The notes beneath the pieces were generated by a model that was not told where the DNA came from, ran no database searches, and saw only the letters and a list, made by a program, of their open reading frames with translations. From Zunongwangia pacifica (GTDB taxonomy: Bacteria > Bacteroidota > Bacteroidia > Flavobacteriales > Flavobacteriaceae), in the NCBI RefSeq assembly GCF_023499215.1, contig NZ_JAKHSK010000003.1, forward strand, positions 124,001 through 188,000: DNA of 64,000 bases, read 5' to 3'. This document shows, piece after piece, positions 50,678 to 58,821 of the stretch. The position numbers and the translations under genes are program-made. Within the stretch, counting starts at the first letter, position 1, and every line of letters begins with the position of its first letter.

Positions 50678-52105
50678 TTATGCCGTATCGCCAGATTTAT
50701 CAAAATTATTAGTGTTTTCTTCAATCATAATTTGCGATTTTTTAACAAGATCGGCATCAACCTGTTTGCTAGCTTTAGCACCTAATCTTTTTAGTTTCTC
50801 TACTTTAGCGATCAAATTCCCTTTGCCGGTAAGTTTCTTCATCGCGCCATCATAACTATTTTGTACCGTACCTAATTGTTTTCCCACTTTTAATAGTTCA
50901 TCGGTTAGATTGGTAAACTGGTCATATAATTTTCCGGCTTGTGTAGCAATTTCAATAGCATTTTGTTTTTGCTTTTCGTTTTGCCACATACTATCAATCG
51001 TTCTAAGTACCGCTAAAAGCGTTGTGGGGGTCACTAAAATGATATTCTTATCAAAAGCGTCGCTGTACAAATTAGGGTAATTGTTTGAAGCTACCGCAAA
51101 AGCAGCCTCAATCGGGATAAAGAGCAGTACAAAATCAGGGCTTCCTACATCATATAATTGATGGTAGTTTTTATGGCTGAGTTCATTGATTCGATTTCGA
51201 AGGGCGATAAGGTGATTTTTAAGATGCACCGGTTTTTCATTTTCTTCGGTTTCGTTCACATAGCGTTCGTAAGCGTTTAGAGAAACTTTAGAATCAATGA
51301 TCATTTTTTTATCGCCAGGAAGGTGAATAATCACATCGGGTAAAACACGTTTTCCATCTTCAGTAGTAAAAGATTGTTGTATGCTATATTCACGGTCTTT
51401 TTGCAAACCGCTTTTTTCCAAAACCCGTTCTAAAACCATCTCTCCCCAGTTTCCTTGCATTTTTGTATCTCCCTTTAAAGCTTTGGTAAGATTACTAGCT
51501 TCTTTGCTCATTTGTAAGTTCAGGTCTTTTAAGCCTATAATTTGTTCCCGAAGCATCGCATGCCGGTCGATACTTTCTTTTTGACCTTCCTCTATTTTCT
51601 TTTCGAAAAGCTGGATTTTTTCCTGAAGGGGTGAGAGGATATTCTGAATATTTTCTTTGTTTAAATTGGTGAATTTTTCGGACTTATTTTCGAGAATTTT
51701 ATTGGCTAGATTTTCAAACTGAATGCTGAATTTTTCCTGTAAGTTTTCAAGCTCTTTTTTCTGCTCATTTTGGCGTTCTAAAAGGTGTTCATAATCGGCA
51801 TTTTTTCGGGTAAGTTCGTTTTTAAAGAACTCTTTTTCCTTTCGAAGCTCTTCACGTTCGTTTTTTACCTCTGCTAATTTTATTAGCAGGTCGTTTTTAA
51901 TGTTTTCTGTGGTTGCTTTGTATTCATTTAAATTTCTGTTTTCCAGATTTTTAAGTTTTTCTATTTCAAGTAATAGTTGATTTTTTTTCTCTTCCTGAAT
52001 CGTCAGTTCATTCTTCGATTTTAATCCTGAAATAAGGCTGCCAAGAAAGAATCCTAAGGCTAAAGCGATGATAAAAACAACTAAAAACGGCAAAATTTGA
52101 TCCAT
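50678..52105 (-). CDS. rmuC: DNA recombination protein RmuC
   Basis: 475 residues. N-terminal membrane helix (about 5-28), a long coiled coil (30-170, repeated Glu/Lys/Asn heptads) and the RmuC core: QGNWGEMVLERVLEKSGL, LPGDKKMIIDSKVSLNAYERY, SPDFVLLFIPIEAAFAVA, IILVTPTTLLAVLRTI. The core is a PD-(D/E)XK-like nuclease fold (Asp and Lys of IIDSKVS). It limits inversions and acts on damaged or foreign DNA structures in other bacteria. Own promoter predicted upstream. Confidence 0.95.
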   Translation of the reverse strand: MDQILPFLVVFIIALALGFFLGSLISGLKSKNELTIQEEKKNQLLLEIEKLKNLENRNLNEYKATTENIKNDLLIKLAEVKNEREELRKEKEFFKNELTRKNADYEHLLERQNEQKKELENLQEKFSIQFENLANKILENKSEKFTNLNKENIQNILSPLQEKIQLFEKKIEEGQKESIDRHAMLREQIIGLKDLNLQMSKEASNLTKALKGDTKMQGNWGEMVLERVLEKSGLQKDREYSIQQSFTTEDGKRVLPDVIIHLPGDKKMIIDSKVSLNAYERYVNETEENEKPVHLKNHLIALRNRINELSHKNYHQLYDVGSPDFVLLFIPIEAAFAVASNNYPNLYSDAFDKNIILVTPTTLLAVLRTIDSMWQNEKQKQNAIEIATQAGKLYDQFTNLTDELLKVGKQLGTVQNSYDGAMKKLTGKGNLIAKVEKLKRLGAKASKQVDADLVKKSQIMIEENTNNFDKSGDTA

Positions 52106-52124
52106 GTACTAAGTGGGTTTGTTT

Positions 52125-52132
52125 CAAATATA
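52125..52132 (-). promoter_or_regulatory. Predicted -7 box of rmuC
   Basis: TATATTTG on the - strand, 19 bp upstream of the ATG, exact TAnnTTTG match. Confidence 0.6.
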
Positions 52133-52272
52133 ATCATAAGTTTTTTAAACCCTGAAAACGTTAAGAAACAGAGCTGATTTTTGCTGACATCATATTGCTA
52201 TTTTATGGGTATTTTTAATCCAGAATTAATGCAAATTTATATTGAAATTTTACCACAAAAAGACGTTAATCT

Positions 52273-52361
52273 AAACCTGCCCGTCCGGGAGGCGAGCTTG
52301 ATTCAGGGTCTCATCAAGGTAGTTTAAAATATGAGATTCCGGATCAAGTCCGGAATGACGT
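52273..52361 (+). repeat. Composite palindromic repeat element, copy B
   Basis: AACCTGCCCGTCCGG, then GCTTGATTCAGGGTCTC, a 27-bp spacer, then GATTCCGGATCAAG and TCCGGAATGACG. TTCCGGA/TCCGGAA (52337-52343, 52349-52355) is a perfect inverted repeat. Same block order as 37222-37345 in opposite orientation, with about 3 mismatches in the first 35 bp. Confidence 0.8.
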
Positions 52362-52405
52362 AATCATTTATAACCATAAAAATAAGCTCCTTTTTTTACC
52401 GGATT

Positions 52406-53206
52406 TTATTCCTTGTTTTTGATACGAAAAGCTCCTGAAATTTCATCAAAATGGATTAGATCTTTTGGGAATAAATCCTGAAAAGCACCAGTAGAAATTA
52501 GATGATTTGGTGTATTAATTTGCGTTTCTTCAGGATGCATCAAAATGATTTTGTCGCAAATCTGGATTGCTAAATTAACCTCGTGAGAAGCAAAAATAAT
52601 TGTTTTTCCAGTCTGCTTTGCGAGTTTCTGGAGTAGTTTTACCACATAAGCTTTGTGGTACATATCCAGATGTGTGGTAGGCTCATCCAAGATGATTATA
52701 GGCGTATCCTGGGCGATTGCTCTGGCAATTAAAACACGTTGCAACTGTCCGTCGCTAAGTTCATAACATTTGCGGTCTTTTAGCGGTTGAATGGAAGTCA
52801 GTGCAATAGCATTTTCAATTTTTTCAATATCAATTTTAGAGAGTTTTCCCAGCCAATTGGTATAAGGCTGGCGACCAAGTGCGATTAATTCAAAAACGCT
52901 AAGGTTCTTGGAGATTGGCTGATTGGTAAGCACTAGGCTAATTTGCGAGGCTCGTTGCAAATCATTCATTTCGCGCAGGTTTTGACCTTCAATTTCAATA
53001 GTTCCTGAAATGGGCTGCTGAATACCCGAAATGCTGCGTAATAAAGTTGATTTTCCGATGCCATTTACACCAATCACCGCTATTAATTCTGAAGTATGGG
53101 CTTCAATATTAATATTTTTAGCAATCGATTTTATACCTCTTTTATCCTGATAACCAATCTCAAGATTCGATGTTTTTAGGTTGATATTTTGAAAATTTGG
53201 CTTCAT
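52406..53206 (-). CDS. btuD: Cobalamin ABC transporter ATP-binding protein
   Basis: 266 residues. Walker A GVNGIGKSTLLRSIS, Q-loop LVLTNQPISKN, signature LSDGQLQRVLIARAI, Walker B IIILDEPTTHLD, H-loop ASHEV. FecE/BtuD class II importer ATPase. Starts 1 bp after the permease. Its placement with a BtuF-like binder, opposite a B12-riboswitch-controlled receptor, makes cobalamin the likely substrate; iron-siderophore importers share the fold, so the assignment relies on context. Confidence 0.87.
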   Translation of the reverse strand: MKPNFQNINLKTSNLEIGYQDKRGIKSIAKNINIEAHTSELIAVIGVNGIGKSTLLRSISGIQQPISGTIEIEGQNLREMNDLQRASQISLVLTNQPISKNLSVFELIALGRQPYTNWLGKLSKIDIEKIENAIALTSIQPLKDRKCYELSDGQLQRVLIARAIAQDTPIIILDEPTTHLDMYHKAYVVKLLQKLAKQTGKTIIFASHEVNLAIQICDKIILMHPEETQINTPNHLISTGAFQDLFPKDLIHFDEISGAFRIKNKE

Positions 53207-53207
53207 T

Positions 53208-54239
53208 TTAAAACAGAAATTTTTGTTTTCTAATCAATAACCAAATCACCACGGGAGCACCGATTATCGATGTTATTGCATTTATGGGTAAGGTAAATTC
53301 CATTCCCGGTAATTGCGATACAATATCACAGATAAGCATTAAAATCGCTCCGCCTAAAATGACTGCCGGTAATAAAATAAGATGATTGTTTACCGGTAAA
53401 ACCTGCCGAATTAAATGTGGTACTGCCAAACCTATAAAAGCGATAGGCCCGCAAAAAGCGGTAATACTTCCTGCCAGTAAGCTGGTAGCAAGGATAATGA
53501 GCATTCGGTTTCTGCCAATATTAACCCCCAAACTACGTGCATATTCTTCGCCAAGCAATAAGCTGTTTAAATTTTTTATGCTAAAAACCGCCAAACTGAT
53601 TCCTAAAAACCAAAAAATACCAAGAATACCAACTTCTGTCCACGAAAGGTCACCAAGACTTCCAAACGACCAGAAGATATATTGTTGTAGCTGTGCTGCC
53701 GGGCTAAAATAGCTTAGTATGCTTACCACTGCTCCGGTTAAACTGGCAAACATTAACCCCACAATTAAAATAGCCATGGTATCGCGTAAACGTACCGAGG
53801 CCAAAACCACCGCAAAAAGCACTATTAAACTGCCTAAACTCGATGCAATCACCAACGTCCATTTAGATAGTGCCAAAGCAACAAAAGGGCCACCAATTAA
53901 AGTAGCACCCATAATTACGATAGCAACCCCCAAACTCGCCCCGCTGCTTAAGCCCAGAACATAAGGCCCGGCAAGTGGATTTCTAAACATGGTTTGCATT
54001 AATAAACCGCTAATGGCCAGTCCAGATCCGGCTATTATTGCGGTAAATGCCTTGGGAAGTCGGTAATCTAAAATGATGTAGCTATAGGTTTCTTTGGAAA
54101 CTTCAGCGTTAAAAAGGGAGGAAAAAATATCCTTGAAAGGAATATGTACAGATCCCAGACTAATATTAAGTAATGTTAGGGCGAGTAATACCAGACCCAA
54201 AATCACCAATATCGAGGCATATTTTCCTGTTTGCTGCAT
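53208..54239 (-). CDS. btuC: Cobalamin ABC transporter permease
   Basis: 343 residues, about ten helices of the FecCD/BtuC family. Typical motifs: YIILDYRLPKAFTAIIAGSG, SGLLMQTMFRNPLAGPYVLGL, GASLGVA, and FCGPIAFIGLAVPHLIRQ. Its start overlaps the last base of btuF and it is 1 bp from btuD. The inner-membrane channel of the importer. Confidence 0.9.
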   Translation of the reverse strand: MQQTGKYASILVILGLVLLALTLLNISLGSVHIPFKDIFSSLFNAEVSKETYSYIILDYRLPKAFTAIIAGSGLAISGLLMQTMFRNPLAGPYVLGLSSGASLGVAIVIMGATLIGGPFVALALSKWTLVIASSLGSLIVLFAVVLASVRLRDTMAILIVGLMFASLTGAVVSILSYFSPAAQLQQYIFWSFGSLGDLSWTEVGILGIFWFLGISLAVFSIKNLNSLLLGEEYARSLGVNIGRNRMLIILATSLLAGSITAFCGPIAFIGLAVPHLIRQVLPVNNHLILLPAVILGGAILMLICDIVSQLPGMEFTLPINAITSIIGAPVVIWLLIRKQKFLF

Positions 54240-55378
54240 TAATCGTTTAAGGCTTTAAAAAATGTAGGGTTATAGTTTTCTAAAAGCTGTGGATGAAATA
54301 TCGAAATAAGATCTTTAAGAATAAGATCGGGACGATTTGGGCCCAATTCGTAAAAAATCACGCCCCCTGTTGCTCCTTTGCTCATACTTACCGAATATAC
54401 TTTTTTATCCTGTACGGCTTTAAATTGTGAATAATGCTGTGATTGTTCTAAGATTCCTGAATACGAGGTGAACTGCCCGGTACTGATCCAAAAATCGGCA
54501 TTTTGGGCTTTATCCAAAACCGATTCGAATGAGAGGGAAAGACTCCCGGAACCTTTGGTATCTGCCCAAAGATATGCTGCATTAGCATCCTGGATCATTT
54601 GCGCCTGCCAGCTATTTCCGTAAGGCACATACCACTGGTCGTTAAACATAGAACCACTAAGCACGGTCGGCTTATTTTCGACAGTTTGCGCCAGTTTTTT
54701 AGCCGAATTATAATTGCTTTCAATATCATTAAAAATCGAATCTGCAGTTTTGGATTTGTCGTAAAGTGCGCCGAAAAATTTGATCCATTCGGCTTTTCCA
54801 AGTGCTGAAGATTCGGTCCATTCGCCATTATAAATTACCGGGATTCCGGTTTTTTGAATGGTGCTAAAACTTTTATTATCAGCATTAATAGCAAATCCTA
54901 TTACAACATCTGGTTGAAGGTCGATTAAAACTTCAGTATTTAAGTTTTCGTTTTTTCCAACTTCTTTTATGGCTCCGGAATCGATTAAATTTCGGGTTTT
55001 TACTGAAGAGATATAATCTAAACCCGGGAAACCTTTTAAAGTCCTGGTTTCATTTAAAGCTTCTAAAGCCGGAATATGGGTTGTGGACGTCACCACAATT
55101 TTTTGAACCGGAATGGTCACTTTTTGATCGAAAGCTAAATTTTTAGGAATTTGAGCCTCTTTTTTAGCCAGCAGATAGGTAAAGATTTTTTCGGCTTCTG
55201 GCCAGGGAGAATTGACTTCGATGATGCTGTAATCCTTAAATTTGGTTATGGAAAAACCATGCGCATATTCGATAGTAATTTCTTTTCCTGCTGGATTTTT
55301 GGCTGAAGTTTTGGACTCTTCAGCACGTTTACAAGACAGACTTAAAAGAAAAATATAAAGAATTCCGATTTTTTTCAC
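54239..55378 (-). CDS. btuF: Cobalamin ABC transporter substrate-binding lipoprotein
   Basis: 379 residues with a lipobox (IFLLSLSCKRAEES). The periplasmic-binding class III fold appears as LIDLQPDVVIGFAINADN, TGIPVIYNGEWTE, GKAEWIKFFGALYDKS and a C-terminal ILEQSQHYSQFKAVQDKKVYSV. Longer than E. coli BtuF (about 266), as usual for Bacteroidota lipoprotein binders. Divergent from the riboswitch-btuB transcript, 360 bp apart. No riboswitch seen on its own leader. Confidence 0.87.
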   Translation of the reverse strand: MKKIGILYIFLLSLSCKRAEESKTSAKNPAGKEITIEYAHGFSITKFKDYSIIEVNSPWPEAEKIFTYLLAKKEAQIPKNLAFDQKVTIPVQKIVVTSTTHIPALEALNETRTLKGFPGLDYISSVKTRNLIDSGAIKEVGKNENLNTEVLIDLQPDVVIGFAINADNKSFSTIQKTGIPVIYNGEWTESSALGKAEWIKFFGALYDKSKTADSIFNDIESNYNSAKKLAQTVENKPTVLSGSMFNDQWYVPYGNSWQAQMIQDANAAYLWADTKGSGSLSLSFESVLDKAQNADFWISTGQFTSYSGILEQSQHYSQFKAVQDKKVYSVSMSKGATGGVIFYELGPNRPDLILKDLISIFHPQLLENYNPTFFKALND

Positions 55379-55396
55379 AAGTGTTTAATTTGACTT

Positions 55397-55404
55397 CAAA
55401 AGTA
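55397..55404 (-). promoter_or_regulatory. Predicted -7 box of the btuFCD operon
   Basis: TACTTTTG on the - strand, 18 bp upstream of btuF, matches TAnnTTTG. No -33 TTTG found. Confidence 0.5.
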
Positions 55405-55463
55405 ATATTATTTAGAAATTAAGCTGCTTTCCTATAAGAAATGATTATTTTCGCATCGAAATT

Positions 55464-55700
55464 TTGGTTCGGTAATACCGATTAAAAGGGAATCAGGAAA
55501 AGTTAGAAGATTAGAAGTTAGCACTACAAAATAGGTGTAGTTTATTTAAATCTTCTTTTCATTAAACCTGAGCTGTTCCCGCAACTGTAAGCTTTGTTCC
55601 CAATTGGGAATGCTTGTAAAAAACTTCAAAAACCACTGTCTTTATATAGATGGGAAGGTAATTTACAGGACGCTAGCCAGGAGACCTGCCAGAGATAATT
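55464..55700 (+). promoter_or_regulatory. Cobalamin riboswitch (AdoCbl class) controlling btuB-btuG
   Basis: Conserved elements in order: GGTTCGGTAATACCG (about 55466-55480), ATTAAAAGGGAATCAGG (55481-55497), CCTGAGCTGTTCCCGCAACTG (55567-55587 region), CCACTG (55633-55638), ATGGGAAGG (about 55650-55658) and the B12 box AGCCAGGAGACCTGCC (55675-55690). The arm between AATCAGG and CCTGAGC is enlarged to about 70 nt. Between the B12 box and the ATG, GCCAG (55688-55692) can pair with CTGGC (55732-55736), enclosing GACT/AGTC, a likely expression platform hiding the start region. It should switch off the genes when cobalamin is plentiful. Confidence 0.95.
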
Positions 55701-55738
55701 AAAAACGGATTGACTTTCGGGATAAAAGTCGCTGGCAA

Positions 55739-57574
55739 ATGAACAAACAACTACTTTTTTTACTAGTAGCCTTAGGGCTTTTTGGGTCTAAACTATATTC
55801 TCAATCGGGAAAAATTACGGTTTTAGATACCGTGATGCTAAGTGACGAAAAACTGGAAAAGTTTTCGACCGGGCAGCATGTTACGCAACTTTCAGATTCT
55901 CTGCTTACCTTTAATAATCCTTTACTTACCGAGGTTTTAAATTTTAATACCCCAATTTATTTTAAGGAAAACGGACTTGGGATGGTTTCTTCTCCTTCGT
56001 TCAGAGGAACATCAGCTTCACAAACCGCGGTGATTTGGAACGGGATTAACATCAATTCCCAATTTAATGGGCAAATTGACTTTAACACGGTAAATAGTGG
56101 TGCGTACGATCAAATTTCGGTTCGTGGCGGGGGCGGAAGTGTGGTTTATGGTACCGGAGCCATTGGTGGAAGCATTCATCTTAATAATACCTTATCATTC
56201 AAAAAACAACAGGATCATCATCTTTTACTGCGCTATGGGAGTTTTAATACACTCGATGCACGTTACAACTTTAAAACTGCCCAAAATAACTGGAGCCTAA
56301 ATTTAGCAATTTCCAGAAATAGCAGTGATAATGATTACGATTATCCCAATGATCTTGGTAAAAACCTAAATGGAGCTTTTTATAATAATTCAGCAAATGT
56401 GACGCTGGGGTATCGCTTTAATGCTAAAAATACGCTTAAACTTATTAGTGAGCTCTATGATGGAGAGCGTCATTTTTCACTAATTCGGGCTTCAGAAAAT
56501 CGTACCAAATACATCGATCGGTCTTATCGCAATTTGGTAGAATGGAATAGTGAATTTTCCAATTTTACCCAAATAACCAGATTTGCATTTATACAAGAAG
56601 AATATCAATATTACGGAAATATCGAAAGTGATAATTTTACCCTCGGAAATGCCCATAGTTACATTGGGAAATACGATTTGGCCTATAAAGCTTCAAAGGA
56701 TATCCTGCTAAATGCGGTGATCCAAAATACGTATACAGAAGGAGAGGGGAGTAGCATTGCTGAAAATGATCGAAATATATTTTCAGCAGCAATTTTAATA
56801 AAACATGCGCTTAATGATAAATTTCAATATGAAATGGGTTTGCGTAAGGAAGCTACCGATAACTATGATAGTCCGCTTTTATATTCTTTTGGCGCCAATT
56901 ATGAGTTTAGTGATCTTTACACCTTAAAATTTAATGCTTCCAGAAATTTTAGGGTTCCAACCTATAACGATTTGTACTGGGCCTCATCGGGGAATCCAGA
57001 TTTAAACCCGGAAACTTCAGATCAGACAGAAATCGGAAGTATTTTCAATATTGCAAATTTCGAATTAGGACTTACATTTTTTTACAATCAGGTAGAAGAT
57101 ATGATTCGCTGGTTACCGGGAGCAGATGGTGTTTGGCGACCAGGTAACGAAGATAAAGTGGAGATCTATGGCATCGAATCTTACATCAACTGGCAAAAAA
57201 AGCTGACTGAAGATCAAATTTTAAGTGCCAATTTTAACTATGCCTATAACGTTTCAGAAAACGATAAAACTAACCGACAATTAATTTATGTTCCGTTCCA
57301 TAAACTGAATGGAAATATTACGTATCAAATTAATCGTTTTACACCATCCCTTCAGTTTTTATATACCGGAAAGGTGTTTACAAGAACCGATCATAGTGAT
57401 GAACTTTCGAGTTATTTTTTAACCAATCTGGGACTTTCCTATGCTATGGATAAGCAAAGGAACTGGCAGTTGGGCGTGAAAGTAAACAACCTATTTAATA
57501 CCGAATATCAAAATGTAGAAAACCGGTGGATGCCGGGAGTTAATTTTAATATATATCTGAATTTTAAATTTTAA
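55739..57574 (+). CDS. btuB: TonB-dependent outer-membrane receptor, vitamin B12 (BtuB-like)
   Basis: 611 residues with signal peptide (MNKQLLFLLVALGLFGSKLYSQ). Plug domain contains SSPSFRGTSASQTAVIWNGI and VRGGGGSVVYGTGAIGGSIH, followed by a 22-strand barrel rich in aromatic-terminated strands and ending NFNIYLNFKF with terminal Phe. Size fits BtuB (about 600). Directly behind a cobalamin riboswitch and 10 bp ahead of a BtuG-like gene, so B12 is the substrate with good confidence. No STN domain, so no transmembrane sigma signalling. Confidence 0.92.
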   Translation: MNKQLLFLLVALGLFGSKLYSQSGKITVLDTVMLSDEKLEKFSTGQHVTQLSDSLLTFNNPLLTEVLNFNTPIYFKENGLGMVSSPSFRGTSASQTAVIWNGININSQFNGQIDFNTVNSGAYDQISVRGGGGSVVYGTGAIGGSIHLNNTLSFKKQQDHHLLLRYGSFNTLDARYNFKTAQNNWSLNLAISRNSSDNDYDYPNDLGKNLNGAFYNNSANVTLGYRFNAKNTLKLISELYDGERHFSLIRASENRTKYIDRSYRNLVEWNSEFSNFTQITRFAFIQEEYQYYGNIESDNFTLGNAHSYIGKYDLAYKASKDILLNAVIQNTYTEGEGSSIAENDRNIFSAAILIKHALNDKFQYEMGLRKEATDNYDSPLLYSFGANYEFSDLYTLKFNASRNFRVPTYNDLYWASSGNPDLNPETSDQTEIGSIFNIANFELGLTFFYNQVEDMIRWLPGADGVWRPGNEDKVEIYGIESYINWQKKLTEDQILSANFNYAYNVSENDKTNRQLIYVPFHKLNGNITYQINRFTPSLQFLYTGKVFTRTDHSDELSSYFLTNLGLSYAMDKQRNWQLGVKVNNLFNTEYQNVENRWMPGVNFNIYLNFKF

Positions 57575-57584
57575 TACTCAACCA

Positions 57585-58652
57585 ATGAAAATGAACAAAT
57601 TTTTAGCCTTGGGAGTCGTTGCGACTTCTTTATTTTTTGGCTCGTGTAGCAGTGATGATGATTTTATTGTCGACAGTAGTAATGATAATGAAGAACCTAC
57701 GGAAGAACCAGAAAATCAGCCTTATGAAGACGGTGTATTTGTTTTAAATGAAGGGAACATGGCTGCAGGATCTGTTTCGTTCTTAAATGAAGATTTAAGT
57801 GCTGTAGAAAATAGTATTTTTAAAACAGTAAACCCTGATTTGGAACTAGGTGGTTATTTACAGTCTATTTTTTTTGATGGAGATTTAGCCTATATTATCT
57901 CTAATGCTTCCAATATAATTACTGTAGTGGATCGCGAGACTTTCGAATATAAGGGAGTTGTGGATAGCGGTTTAAATGTTCCTTATTACGGAGTGGCATA
58001 TAACGGAAAAGCTTATGTTTCTAACCTTGCAGATTTTAATACTGGAGAGGATGACTTTATTGCGGTAATCGACCTGGAAACGTTAGAAGTAGAGAAAACT
58101 ATCGTTGCAGGTACTTATCTTGACGATGTTGATGAAGAAGATGGTCTTATTTATGTACAGGGATCTTCTTTTGGTAATGGAAATTCAATTCATGTTTTTG
58201 ATCCGGCCACTAATTCTATAAGCTATACATTTACTACTAATGCCGGTTTAAATTCTTTTGAAATTGAAGATGATCATCTTTATGTTTTATCTAAAACTCA
58301 GCTTCAGGTATTCGATTTAAATACGAATGAAGAAATTAACACTATAAATTTCCCAGAAGAAATTACAAGTGCTAAAAATCTGGTAATCGAAGATAATATG
58401 ATTTATTTTACTGTAGAATCAGCAGTTTATACAATGGCTGAGAATGCTACTGAATTTCCTGATGCCAGTTTATTTAGTCTGGATGAAGTAACAACACTTT
58501 ATGCGTTTGATGTTGAAGGTGATATGATTTGGACAGGAGATGCTAAAGATTATGTTTCAGGAGGTGCAGTAAGAGTATACTCTTTATCTGGAGATGTGAT
58601 GCATGAATTTATCGTTGGGTTAATACCCAACAGTTTCTATTTTAACGACTAG
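57585..58652 (+). CDS. btuG: Surface-exposed beta-propeller lipoprotein, BtuG-like cobalamin binder (DUF5074/YncE type)
   Basis: 355 residues. Lipobox SLFFGSCSSDDDF followed by acidic residues, a pattern that in Bacteroidota favours surface export. Acidic linker to about residue 48, then seven-bladed propeller-like repeats: YEDGVFVLNEGNMAAGSVSFL, YIISNASNIITVVDRETFEYKG, VYNGKAYVSNLADF-like, GLIYVQGSSFGNGNSIHVFD, LYVLSKTQLQVFDLNT. Matches the DUF5074 type that includes BtuG of Bacteroides, which sits on BtuB and captures cobalamin with very high affinity. Co-transcribed with btuB after the riboswitch. Assignment by family and context. Confidence 0.82.
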   Translation: MKMNKFLALGVVATSLFFGSCSSDDDFIVDSSNDNEEPTEEPENQPYEDGVFVLNEGNMAAGSVSFLNEDLSAVENSIFKTVNPDLELGGYLQSIFFDGDLAYIISNASNIITVVDRETFEYKGVVDSGLNVPYYGVAYNGKAYVSNLADFNTGEDDFIAVIDLETLEVEKTIVAGTYLDDVDEEDGLIYVQGSSFGNGNSIHVFDPATNSISYTFTTNAGLNSFEIEDDHLYVLSKTQLQVFDLNTNEEINTINFPEEITSAKNLVIEDNMIYFTVESAVYTMAENATEFPDASLFSLDEVTTLYAFDVEGDMIWTGDAKDYVSGGAVRVYSLSGDVMHEFIVGLIPNSFYFND

Positions 58653-58771
58653 CCTTTTTTGTACCCAATCTTTAGAAAACTTTAATATTCCAAAGGAAAT
58701 TAGATAAAAAAGTTTTCGTTTTAAAATAGTATCGATATTTAGCGAAAGCTAATAAGATACGATCACCTATG

Positions 58772-58805
58772 AAAAAGCCCCGGATTTCCGGGGCTTTTAA
58801 TTTTT
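58772..58805 (+). terminator. Terminator between btuG and the S41 peptidase gene
   Basis: AAAAGCCCCGG...CCGGGGCTTTT hairpin (58773-58798), then AATTTTT; symmetric, so usable by both converging genes. Confidence 0.9.
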
Positions 58806-58821
58806 AAAAAAGAAGGTATTT

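Larger units (their letters stand above)
52106..52405. other. 300-bp intergenic region between btuD and rmuC
   Basis: Contains the rmuC promoter at the right-hand gene's start and a composite repeat (52273-52361). Nothing else is recognised, and no hairpin terminator for rmuC or the btu operon is clear. Confidence 0.6.

Noticed and set aside
52406-54239. Ferric-siderophore importer instead of cobalamin importer
   Set aside because: Sequence alone cannot separate them, but the divergent cobalamin riboswitch, BtuB-like receptor and BtuG-like protein favour B12; confidence reduced accordingly.
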